Positions 1-6,058 of a DNA stretch of 7,257 bases are shown in pieces. Each line of letters starts with the position of its first letter. Positions within the stretch are counted from its first letter, which is position 1. The position numbers and the translations under genes were made by a program. The notes beneath the pieces were generated by a model. That model was not told the origin of the DNA. It saw only the letters and a list, made by a program, of their open reading frames with translations, and searched no databases. The DNA is taken from positions 1-7,257 of the forward strand of contig CAAGMF010000245.1 in the NCBI GenBank assembly GCA_900770895.1. Reading direction: 5' to 3'. The DNA is from an uncultured Mitsuokella sp. (GTDB lineage: Bacteria; Bacillota; Negativicutes; Selenomonadales; Selenomonadaceae).

Positions 1-1197
1 GACGTCGAGGTTCGTGCCTACGCCAGCGCTGTAGCGGACCTGGGCGATCTTGTAGTCCTCCTCAGCCTGAGCTACAGCCACCGAGGTCGTCTGTATGTTC
101 TTCTCCGCTGCCTGCAGGTTCAGGTAAGCCGTGCGGACGCCGAGCTGCACGGACTCCTGCGACTCGCGCACGGACTCCTGGGCCTTGAGCAACGTTGCCT
201 CTGCCTGATGCACCTTGGCCGCCGTCACGTTGTTGTCAAAGAAATCCCACGAGGCATTCACACCGGCTGACCAGCTGTCGCTCGACGTATGGTCATCATT
301 GAATGCATCCGATCCGGCTATGGATTTCGTCGCCGATGCCGCTACGGTCGGATAGTTGCCGGCCTTGGCCGCAGCAATGCCAGCCTCCGCCTGCTTCACG
401 GCCATGTGCGCCGCCAGGAGGTCCGGCCGGTTGGCCAGCGCATACGCCGTGCAGTCAGACTGCGTCAGGTTGTATTTCGTATATTTGAGCTGATCGTTGA
501 TCTCGAGCACGGTGTCCGTAGGCAGGCCGATGATATTGTTCAGCTTGGCCATGGCGACGTCGTAGTTGTTCTGAGCGGTCACCAGGTCCTGCTGGGCATT
601 GGCCAGCTGCACCTGCGAGGCCAGCACGTCAGACTTGGCGACCGTGCCGACGCGATACTGGGCATTGACATTGTCGAGATGCTCCTGCAGCGTATCGACG
701 GACTCCTGCTCGACCTGGATGAGGTTGCGGCACTGCAGGACATTGTAGTAGCCGGCTGTGGCCGACTCACGGATCGACTGCTTCGTCGACTCGAGCGCGA
801 GATCGGCACTCGAGAGGCCGTATTTCGCCGACTCGATGCCGCTCTTGATGGCACCGCTGTAGAGCGGCATGCTCATCGTAGCGCTGTTGCCATAGTTATA
901 ATCATAGTCACCAGTCCTGCGTGCCTGCTCATAAGCCTTGCCGCCGATGCGGTTGGCCGTAGTCGTCCAGTTCAGCGTCGGGCCCATCTGACGACGGTAC
1001 TGCGAAAGCGACCAGCGCGCCGAATCAACATCCGTCAGCGATTCCTTTATCGTCCGGTTGTTCTCGAGTGCCATGCGCACACTGTCATGCAGGTCGAGCT
1101 GGACACGATCGGCTGCCGCCGCCAGGCCGCCCAAGCTGGCGGTAAGCAGTCCTGTCAGAACCATACTGGTCAGTTTTTTATAGATACCGTGTTTCAT
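1..1197 (-). CDS. tolC: TolC-family outer-membrane efflux protein, C-terminus cut by window edge
   Basis: Reading from ATG at 1197 gives 399 uninterrupted codons to the window edge, with no stop, so the last part of the protein is missing (family members usually run to about 420-480 residues). Residues 1-28 form a signal peptide: basic MKHGIYKK, a hydrophobic core, and an Ala-rich end before AD. The rest has the two-fold outer-membrane efflux protein pattern. Long Gln/Ala-rich helices carry the repeat signature YRVGTVAKSDVL (about 181-192) and its second copy VRYSAGVGTNLDV (about 387-399). PLYSG (111-115) and WDFFDN (327-332) are the beta-strand/turn segments typical of the barrel region. The protein would form a trimeric channel across the outer membrane and periplasm. 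The Shine-Dalgarno AGGGAGG (1209-1215) supports the start. It follows mlaD by 177 bp on the same strand with no clear terminator between them, so co-transcription with mlaEFD is plausible. The family call is firm; the partner transporter is unknown. Confidence 0.93.
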   Translation of the reverse strand, partial: MKHGIYKKLTSMVLTGLLTASLGGLAAAADRVQLDLHDSVRMALENNRTIKESLTDVDSARWSLSQYRRQMGPTLNWTTTANRIGGKAYEQARRTGDYDYNYGNSATMSMPLYSGAIKSGIESAKYGLSSADLALESTKQSIRESATAGYYNVLQCRNLIQVEQESVDTLQEHLDNVNAQYRVGTVAKSDVLASQVQLANAQQDLVTAQNNYDVAMAKLNNIIGLPTDTVLEINDQLKYTKYNLTQSDCTAYALANRPDLLAAHMAVKQAEAGIAAAKAGNYPTVAASATKSIAGSDAFNDDHTSSDSWSAGVNASWDFFDNNVTAAKVHQAEATLLKAQESVRESQESVQLGVRTAYLNLQAAEKNIQTTSVAVAQAEEDYKIAQVRYSAGVGTNLDV

Positions 1198-1208
1198 TTC
1201 TTGTTTAT

Positions 1209-1215
1209 CCTCCCT
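1209..1215 (-). promoter_or_regulatory. Ribosome binding site of the TolC-family gene
   Basis: AGGGAGG lies 11 nt upstream of the ATG at 1197. It is a strong Shine-Dalgarno and fixes the start just before a clear signal peptide. Confidence 0.75.
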
Positions 1216-1311
1216 AAGCTTTTTGAACGCATATAGAAGCATATAACAGGGCAGTCGGGCGCCGGTATGGAAACTCTCCCTGGCACTGGCGGCCTCTTTA
1301 TAACACTAAGA

Positions 1312-1334
1312 CATCATGGCCTGTGTCCATTATG
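1312..1334. promoter_or_regulatory. Near-palindrome in the mlaD-tolC gap, possible operator
   Basis: Arms CATCATGG and CCATTATG match at 7 of 8 positions around a 7-bp centre. It sits in the middle of the 177-bp gap before the TolC gene, which has no convincing -35/-10 pair. It could be a regulator site or chance; nothing else supports it. Confidence 0.2.
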
Positions 1335-1374
1335 CCCGCAATAGACTAAGATATAGCGAAAGATTTATATGTTA

Positions 1375-2658
1375 TCAGTTAAAATACTGGCGCAATCCGA
1401 AATAAAAGACGCGCTTGTCGCTGTCATTGACGTTATTCCACTGCCCGAGGAGCGATGTCCCGCTATCCCCGAGGTCGTAGCGGCCGCGCAGGCGCAGCGT
1501 CACATCATCCGGGTCATAGGCATCGAGCGACAGGTGCGCCCGGCCCTTATCAGCATCGAGCCCGATTCCGGCCTCGCCATTGATGACGCCGCCGCGCACA
1601 TCCAGCCCATGACGATGGCGGCCGACCATGGCATTGACGCCATCATCACCGCCGATATCATCGACGCCGAGCGACAGGAAGTTGCCCTTCTCGGGGCCGA
1701 GCTCGACGTTGAAATTCGTGGCCCAGTCATGATCTGCCCCGCTGTACAGGACATCCGCCTGAGGCTTTATCTTTATCTTTTCGAGCTTCGCCATCGTGTT
1801 TCCTGCTTTATCGGTGATCTTGCGCGCCTTGTGGATGATCTCCTTGGCATCGTCCTTGACCTTTTCATCGGTCGTTATTTCCTCGATGCCCTGTGCCGCA
1901 TGATTGATGCGCTGGCTGGCCTCCGTGATGTTCTGCAATGTCAGGCGCAGGTTCTCGGCCGTCTGCGGGTCAGCTCCCACCGTGGCCAGATTATCCATCA
2001 TGGCTTCGACCGTATTCGCCGTGCGGTCGAGGCTCGCCGCCATCTGGCTCAGGTTCGACAGCATGCTGTTCACATTGCCCTGATTCTGCACGGCCATCGA
2101 CTCAAGCGCTGCCATCATGCCGTTCAGATGCGCGGTCGTATCGCGCAGGTTGACGGCGAGCTCGATGAACGAGCTCTGGAACTTCGGATTGCCCACGACG
2201 GTGTTCAGCGACGTCATGAGCTGCTGAGCCTGCTCGACGACCTTGTTCAGGCCAGTGAACAGCGAGTCCATGCCAGCCTCGTCCTCGCCGATCAGGTAAT
2301 CGCCATCAGCCAGATAATCATCGCTCTGGACCGGAGTGATATTCAGGAACTTGTCGCCCATGACACCGGTCGAGCCCACCGTCACCGAGGAGCCACGCGG
2401 TATTTTGGCATCGCCGTTTATCTTCATGGCCACGGTCACGCCGCCGCCGTCATTCTTCACACTTTCGACAGTGCCGACCGGCACGCCGGACAGCCGGACG
2501 ACCGATTGCTCCTGCACGCCGATGACCTGGTCGAAGCCAGCATAAAGCCGGTATCCCTTGTCGCCCTTCAGCGATACGCCTGACAGCATGATGACTACTG
2601 CTGCCAGCAGGGCCAGTCCCGCGATGGTAAAGGCGCCAACCTTTGCTTCCGTACTCAT
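1375..2658 (-). CDS. mlaD: MlaD-type MCE protein with C-terminal beta-barrel-like domain
   Basis: The protein has 427 residues, far longer than E. coli MlaD (about 180). A single N-terminal membrane helix lies at about 9-29. An MCE domain spans about 35-112, with motifs FDQVIGVQEQSVVRLSGVPVG's core (RLSGVPVG 55-62) and GDKFLNI (101-107). A long, largely helical, Gln/Asn/Met-rich stretch at about 130-295 could cross the periplasm. The end, about 296-427, alternates polar and hydrophobic residues in roughly ten short strands separated by Gly/Asp turns. It finishes on an aromatic amphipathic strand (RVFYFGLRQYF), like an outer-membrane barrel. This matches the MlaD-barrel architecture reported for the diderm Firmicute Veillonella parvula, proposed as a one-protein phospholipid bridge between the membranes. 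The ATG overlaps the mlaF stop (ATGA), so translation is probably coupled. The family and layout are seen directly; the barrel is inferred from strand pattern alone. Confidence 0.92.
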   Translation of the reverse strand: MSTEAKVGAFTIAGLALLAAVVIMLSGVSLKGDKGYRLYAGFDQVIGVQEQSVVRLSGVPVGTVESVKNDGGGVTVAMKINGDAKIPRGSSVTVGSTGVMGDKFLNITPVQSDDYLADGDYLIGEDEAGMDSLFTGLNKVVEQAQQLMTSLNTVVGNPKFQSSFIELAVNLRDTTAHLNGMMAALESMAVQNQGNVNSMLSNLSQMAASLDRTANTVEAMMDNLATVGADPQTAENLRLTLQNITEASQRINHAAQGIEEITTDEKVKDDAKEIIHKARKITDKAGNTMAKLEKIKIKPQADVLYSGADHDWATNFNVELGPEKGNFLSLGVDDIGGDDGVNAMVGRHRHGLDVRGGVINGEAGIGLDADKGRAHLSLDAYDPDDVTLRLRGRYDLGDSGTSLLGQWNNVNDSDKRVFYFGLRQYFN

Positions 2659-3401
2659 ACTGCATCCTCCTTCACCGTGCGCAGCGTGTGGAAGAATGCC
2701 TGAACGCGCGGATCTTTCAGTTCTTTGAATCTCTCTACGGTATCGACAGCGATCAGCTCGCCCTCATAGATCATGGCGATGCGATCCGCGATGCGGCAGG
2801 CACTGGCCATGTCGTGAGTGACGACGACCGACGTCACACCCAGAGCCCTCTGCGTATGTATGATGAGCTCATCGATTTTCTCGCTCATGATGGGGTCCAG
2901 GCCGGAGCTCGGCTCATCGTACAGGATGATCTCCGGCTCGAACGCTATGGCCCTTGCCAGACTCACGCGCTTCTTCATGCCGCCCGAGAGCTCGTTCGGC
3001 ATCATGTCCTCGACATCGTCGAGACCGACCAGATGAAGCTTCTCGCGCACGATTTCCTTGATCTCGGCCTCTGGCTTGCGCGTATGCTCGCGCAGCCCGA
3101 AAGCCACATTGTCCCCCACCGTCATGGAGTCGAACAGCGCCGAATACTGGAACACCATGCCCATGTGCAGCCGGACCCGGTCGAGCTCGGCCTCCGATAT
3201 ATGCGATATCTCGGTATCGCCGATCCATATCTCGCCCGACGTCGGCCGGATGAGGCCTATGAGCAGCCGCAGCAATGTAGACTTGCCAGAGCCCGAGCCA
3301 CCGATGATTGCCAGTGTCTCGCCATCATTTATTGTGAGCGTCAGCGGATGCAGGGCTTCCCTGCCCCCGAAACTCTTCGTCACATCAATGAGCTTAATCA
3401 T
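2655..3401 (-). CDS. mlaF: MlaF-type ABC transporter ATP-binding protein
   Basis: The 248-residue cytoplasmic ATPase drives the MlaE permease in lipid transport. All ABC motifs are present and intact. Walker A is GGSGSGKST (34-42) and the Q-loop is Gln85 in MVFQYSALFDSM. The signature is LSGGM (138-142), followed directly by KKRVSLARAIA. Walker B is IILYDEP (158-164), the D-loop is SGLD (166-169) and the H-loop is His196 in VTHDM. FQYSALFDSMTVGDNV together with SGGMKKRV is typical of the MlaF/Ttg2A branch rather than of drug exporters. The length fits the family (E. coli MlaF is about 270). It starts 34 bp after mlaE with GAGGA (3408-3412) before the ATG, and its stop overlaps the mlaD start. 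No MlaB (STAS-domain) gene, which partners MlaF in E. coli, is found next to it. Confidence 0.96.
   Translation of the reverse strand: MIKLIDVTKSFGGREALHPLTLTINDGETLAIIGGSGSGKSTLLRLLIGLIRPTSGEIWIGDTEISHISEAELDRVRLHMGMVFQYSALFDSMTVGDNVAFGLREHTRKPEAEIKEIVREKLHLVGLDDVEDMMPNELSGGMKKRVSLARAIAFEPEIILYDEPSSGLDPIMSEKIDELIIHTQRALGVTSVVVTHDMASACRIADRIAMIYEGELIAVDTVERFKELKDPRVQAFFHTLRTVKEDAV
2665..2672 (-). promoter_or_regulatory. Ribosome binding site of mlaD inside the end of mlaF
   Basis: AAGGAGGA lies within the last codons of mlaF, with 7 nt between its GGAGG core and the mlaD ATG at 2658. With the ATGA overlap (2655-2658) it indicates coupled translation and a fixed ratio of the two proteins. Confidence 0.75.
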
Positions 3402-3435
3402 AGCATATCCTCATTAAAAAACAATATAGCGGTCG

Positions 3436-4203
3436 TCAGTAAAGAATGAACGTCAGTAAGGCATTCAGGATGAATATCACGATGATCGACGCTACGACCG
3501 TACGTGTCGTAGCCTTGCCGACGCCGGCCGCTCCCTCCGGGCTCTTGAGCCCGTAATAGCAACCGAGTACTGCGATGACGTTGCCGAAGAAGACCGCCTT
3601 TATGATGCCGCCCGTGAGATCGAATACCTCGACGAACGTATGGATGGAATTCATATAGGTGAATGAGCTGATACCGGAATAGTAGACGGCTATGAGCCAG
3701 CCGCCGAACACGCCGATAACATCGCCGAACACCGTCAGCAACGGCACGACGAGCATACAGGCGATCATGCGCGGCACGATGAGATAGTTGACCGGATTCA
3801 CGGCCATGACGCGCAGGGCGTCGATCTGCTCCGTGACCTTCATCGTCGATACCTCGGCTGTGATAGCGGCACCGACGCGGCCCGCACAGACGACGCCGAC
3901 GAGCACCGGACCGAGCTCGCGCCCGATCGCGATGGATATGATGCCGCCGATCGTCCCCTGCGCTCCGAAGCGTATGAGTATATCGGCTGTCTGCAGCGTG
4001 AAAACGACGCCCGTGAACATCAGCGTGAGGCTCACGATGAGCAGCGAATCGACGCCGAGATGCGACATCTGGGCCAGTATGGCGCCGAAGCGCGGCCGCC
4101 GTGTCGCTTCGCGCAGGGTATCGCGGTAAAGCAGCACGATCGTGCCGAACTCCTCGAACCGGCGTATCACGAAGCCACCGATTGCAGCCAGAAAACGCTC
4201 CAC
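3436..4203 (-). CDS. mlaE: MlaE-type lipid ABC transporter permease
   Basis: This is the inner-membrane permease of the Mla lipid transporter, 255 residues from the chosen GTG (E. coli MlaE is about 260). Diagnostic family motifs are ELGPVL (96-101), AGRVGAAI (107-114) and MKVTEQIDAL (121-130). Hydrophobic segments lie at about 52-72, 85-115, 140-175, 205-228 and 235-254, and an amphipathic N-terminal helix precedes them. The frame extends upstream to a TTG at 4221, but that codon lies before the Shine-Dalgarno GGGGAGG (4211-4217). That site sits 7 nt before GTG 4203, which I therefore take as the start. A promoter is visible upstream (4290-4318). The gene heads the mlaE-mlaF-mlaD operon, and its protein would hold two MlaF subunits on the cytoplasmic side and MlaD on the outside. 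Confidence 0.94.
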   Translation of the reverse strand: MERFLAAIGGFVIRRFEEFGTIVLLYRDTLREATRRPRFGAILAQMSHLGVDSLLIVSLTLMFTGVVFTLQTADILIRFGAQGTIGGIISIAIGRELGPVLVGVVCAGRVGAAITAEVSTMKVTEQIDALRVMAVNPVNYLIVPRMIACMLVVPLLTVFGDVIGVFGGWLIAVYYSGISSFTYMNSIHTFVEVFDLTGGIIKAVFFGNVIAVLGCYYGLKSPEGAAGVGKATTRTVVASIIVIFILNALLTFILY

Positions 4204-4210
4204 TATGATG

Positions 4211-4217
4211 CCTCCCC
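4211..4217 (-). promoter_or_regulatory. Ribosome binding site that sets the mlaE start at GTG 4203
   Basis: GGGGAGG with a 7-nt spacer to GTG 4203. The longer frame from TTG 4221 would contain this site within its coding sequence and has no Shine-Dalgarno of its own at a proper distance. Confidence 0.75.
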
Positions 4218-4237
4218 GCAATTACGCTTCACACACA

Positions 4238-4252
4238 CAGGCTGTCAGCCTG
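4238..4252. promoter_or_regulatory. 15-bp palindrome in the mlaE leader, candidate operator
   Basis: Perfect arms CAGGCTG and CAGCCTG flank a single central base. A one-base centre suits a dimeric DNA-binding protein better than an RNA hairpin. It lies between the predicted mlaE transcription start (about 4283) and the ribosome binding site, where a bound repressor would block elongation. A short leader stem is the alternative, since GCAAT (4253-4257) and ATTGC (4218-4222) could pair around it. Confidence 0.4.
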
Positions 4253-4289
4253 ATTGCAGCCGTCATGGCCTGTAACACAACGATAACTT

Positions 4290-4318
4290 AGTTTACTATT
4301 TTTTCTGCCTTTTGGCAA
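4290..4318 (-). promoter_or_regulatory. Predicted sigma-A-type promoter of mlaEFD
   Basis: On the minus strand, -35 TTGCCA (4313-4318) is followed after exactly 17 bp by -10 TAAACT (4290-4295). The -35 matches consensus at 5 of 6 positions and the -10 at 4 of 6. The spacer is A-rich. It lies in the 129-bp gap after tetR and would give a leader of about 80 nt, so mlaEFD can be expressed separately from the upstream block. Confidence 0.5.
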
Positions 4319-4332
4319 GAATATTGATTTGT

Positions 4333-5019
4333 TCAAGCATTCGCTGCCGGGTGCAGGCGGGCATGCAGTGCATCGAGCTCCTGCAGGGCATTGCGGTGCA
4401 GCTCCTCGAGCAGCGCGCTCAGCGCCGGCTTATCCGGAACATATTCGAGCGCCGGGCTCATGTTGCCGATGACGGCGAATACGAATGGTGCCAATACCGT
4501 CATCATGGCCGCATAGAGCTTGCTCGTGTCCGAACCGCAGCCCAGATATTCGGCAAAGCTGCGCCGGACGAGCTCGAACTTCGGCATGGCTTCCTTCACG
4601 ATGACCTGTTTCAGTACGGGTGAAGGCGAGAGCATCTCCCGCACCCAGACTTTCACATACCAGTCATCATGCCGCTGAGCCGCCTGCACCAGCATGGACA
4701 GGAACAGCTCGATGGCATCGCGGGCTTCATGCCCCTCGCTAATGGCCTGCAGCGCCTCGAGCCGGACCAGCTGATTGTGGGCCTCGACGAGTACGGCCTC
4801 GTAGACGCCATCGCGGCTGCCGAAATGGTAGTTCACAGCCGCCTGATTCACGCCCGCCCGCTGGCAGATTTCTTTCGAGGTAGCCTTGTAATAGCCATCG
4901 CGGGCGAATATGCGGCCGGCGCATTCGATGATGCGCTGACGCGTCTCCTCGCCATCGCTGCGCCGTGCCGGCCGCTGGCTGCTGTCACTGGCTTTCTTGT
5001 TGCTTTTCGCTGGTTCCAC
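4333..5019 (-). CDS. TetR-family transcriptional regulator, CecR-like
   Basis: The regulator has 228 residues from the chosen GTG. After a charged, disordered N-terminus (1-22), the TetR DNA-binding domain spans about 24-72. Its helix-turn-helix has ATSKEICQRAGVNQAAVNYH followed by FGSRDGVYEAV, the classic TetR_N end. The larger C-terminal ligand-binding part contains VREMLSPSPVLKQV (127-140) and a mostly hydrophobic helical stretch (160-180). This resembles the C-terminal domain of E. coli CecR (YbiH), the regulator encoded beside ybhGFSR. The open frame reaches TTG 5046, but GGAGG (5027-5031) lies 7 nt before GTG 5019, which I choose as the start. It probably represses its own promoter and the HlyD-ABC genes upstream. 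Control of mlaEFD is possible but unproven. The ligand is unknown. Confidence 0.92.
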   Translation of the reverse strand: MEPAKSNKKASDSSQRPARRSDGEETRQRIIECAGRIFARDGYYKATSKEICQRAGVNQAAVNYHFGSRDGVYEAVLVEAHNQLVRLEALQAISEGHEARDAIELFLSMLVQAAQRHDDWYVKVWVREMLSPSPVLKQVIVKEAMPKFELVRRSFAEYLGCGSDTSKLYAAMMTVLAPFVFAVIGNMSPALEYVPDKPALSALLEELHRNALQELDALHARLHPAANA

Positions 5020-5026
5020 GCTCAGT

Positions 5027-5034
5027 CCTCCTTT
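5027..5034 (-). promoter_or_regulatory. Ribosome binding site that sets the tetR start at GTG 5019
   Basis: AAAGGAGG followed after 7 nt by GTG. Starting at TTG 5046 would put this near-perfect Shine-Dalgarno inside the gene and encode it as the residues KGG. Confidence 0.75.
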
Positions 5035-5036
5035 CC

Positions 5037-5065
5037 TGTCAGACAACAGGGCACACCTGCTGACA
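5037..5065. promoter_or_regulatory. Inverted repeat at the predicted tetR transcription start, candidate TetR operator
   Basis: Outer arms TGTCAG (5060-5065) and CTGACA (5037-5042) enclose an inner pair CAGG/CCTG around TGTGC (5047-5059), offset by four bases on one side. It starts about where transcription from the promoter at 5074-5102 should begin, a common place for an autoregulatory TetR operator. A leader RNA stem-loop is the alternative. Confidence 0.4.
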
Positions 5066-5073
5066 CACTCCCG

Positions 5074-5102
5074 ATTTTAGCACAAATACCGCTTCATGCC
5101 AA
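5074..5102 (-). promoter_or_regulatory. Predicted promoter of tetR, overlapping the end of the ABC fusion gene
   Basis: Minus-strand -35 TTGGCA (5097-5102) and -10 TAAAAT (5074-5079) are separated by exactly 17 bp. TGC directly before the -10 makes an extended -10. Each box matches consensus at 5 of 6 positions. The -35 lies in the last codons of the ABC gene. The regulator can therefore be expressed without transcription of the HlyD operon. Confidence 0.6.
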
Positions 5103-6047
5103 TTTATGGCGGAACATCCAGGCTGCCACCGGCATCGTGATGCAGGTGATGATCAGCAGCGGGACGAAGTTGCCCGCGATGAGCTCGAACGAGGCCCCCT
5201 CGAGGTAGACGCGCCGCAGCGCCTCGATGGCGAAGCGCAGCGGATTCACGTAAGTGAAGTACTGCATCCACACCGGCATGTTGGCGACCGGCGTTGCCAG
5301 ACCGGACAGCAATATCATCGGCAGCATACAGGTGAAATTGTACACCATGACCTGCTGCATCGTAGCTGATATGGCCGATATCGTGAGGCCGATGCCGACG
5401 CAGGACAGCAGGAACACGACGATGACGAGGTACAGCAGCCCCACCGAGCCGGCGAACGGCACCTCGAACCAGAACAAAGCCAGCAGGAACATGATCGTGC
5501 ACTGGAATATTCCGACGACGATCGGCGGGACTGCCTTGCCGATGAGGATTTCCTGCGGCTGGAGCGGTGTGACGAGCAGCTGGTCGAATGTCCCGTTCTC
5601 GCGCTCGCGGGCGACGGACAGGCCAGCCAGCATCAGCACCTGCGTCAGTGCCAGCACACCGATGAGCTGGGGCATGAACATCCATCTCGTAATCTCGTTC
5701 GGATTGTACCAGGTGCGCGAGACCAGCGTGACCAGTCCTTTCTGGCCAGTGAGCTCCTGGCTGTAGGTTGTGGCGATGCTGCTCACGTAGCCCGCGGCCG
5801 TGCCGGCTGTGACGGGCAAGCCGATGAACAGCATGCGGAACGTCGTCGTCTTGCCCGCACCATCAGGACCGATGAGGGCCATCATCTCCCCCTCTGGCAC
5901 CTGGATATCGACATGATCCAGTGCTACGGTATCCGGCTGTTTCTTCGCTCCCGCGAATACCATCCTTATCCCGCGGGCCCGGATGACAGGGGCCGCTTCC
6001 GCAGTCCGGTCACCAGCTCCGGCGCCCCGGTCCGAGTGATTCATCAT
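5094..6047 (-). CDS. Fusion remnant: YbhF-like ATPase N-terminus joined in frame to YbhR-like ABC-2 permease C-terminus
   Basis: The frame encodes 317 residues. Residues about 21-80 are the start of an ABC ATPase with an intact Walker A, GPDGAGKTT (60-68). Its Q-loop, LSGGQ signature, Walker B and H-loop are all absent. From about residue 85 the protein turns into the second half of an ABC-2 exporter permease. That part holds a periplasmic end (YVSSIATTYSQEL, RTWYNPN), then about five membrane helices (123-146, 167-191, 201-228, 234-256, 290-310), with VARERENGTFDQLLVTPL (145-162) between the first two. From memory of E. coli, GPDGAGKT suits the first ATPase half of YbhF. The WYNPN, ARERE..GT.DQLLV, IGKAVP and PFAGS motifs suit YbhR, and the first permease helix is missing. 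It begins 11 bp after hlyD, with GAGGTGAGG before two adjacent ATGs (6047, 6044). It cannot hydrolyse ATP alone and is probably non-functional, although the frame is intact. Confidence 0.88.
   Translation of the reverse strand: MMNHSDRGAGAGDRTAEAAPVIRARGIRMVFAGAKKQPDTVALDHVDIQVPEGEMMALIGPDGAGKTTTFRMLFIGLPVTAGTAAGYVSSIATTYSQELTGQKGLVTLVSRTWYNPNEITRWMFMPQLIGVLALTQVLMLAGLSVARERENGTFDQLLVTPLQPQEILIGKAVPPIVVGIFQCTIMFLLALFWFEVPFAGSVGLLYLVIVVFLLSCVGIGLTISAISATMQQVMVYNFTCMLPMILLSGLATPVANMPVWMQYFTYVNPLRFAIEALRRVYLEGASFELIAGNFVPLLIITCITMPVAAWMFRHKLA
5785..5815 (-). other. Deletion junction between ATPase and permease parts
   Basis: Codons for GLPVTAGTA read like the ATPase segment after Walker A (usual form: GL..PTSG.A). 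The next codons, AGYVSSIATTYSQEL, read like the permease periplasmic domain. The changeover falls near residues 82-87, around GGCACGGCCGCGGGCTAC. The exact base cannot be fixed without an intact relative. Short homology between the parents at this point would explain the in-frame join. Confidence 0.6.
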
Positions 6048-6058
6048 AATGCCTCACC

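Noticed and set aside
289..1236. Long plus-strand open frame opposite the TolC gene
   Set aside because: It is an antisense shadow of a GC-rich gene: Arg/His/Leu-rich with no domain, no ribosome binding site, and opposite a clear efflux protein.
1369..2583. 404-codon plus-strand open frame opposite mlaD
   Set aside because: Composition (His, Arg, Ile, Asp runs) is typical of an antisense frame. The minus strand encodes recognisable MCE motifs over the same span.
2643..3449. 268-codon plus-strand open frame opposite mlaF
   Set aside because: The opposite strand carries a complete ABC ATPase with every catalytic motif, so this is a shadow.
4301..4320. TGCC-AAAA-GGCA stem with an adjacent A/T run as terminator of tetR
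   Set aside because: The stem has only four pairs. In the direction of transcription it is followed by A rather than U, so it cannot work as a Rho-independent terminator. The bases fit better as part of the mlaE promoter.
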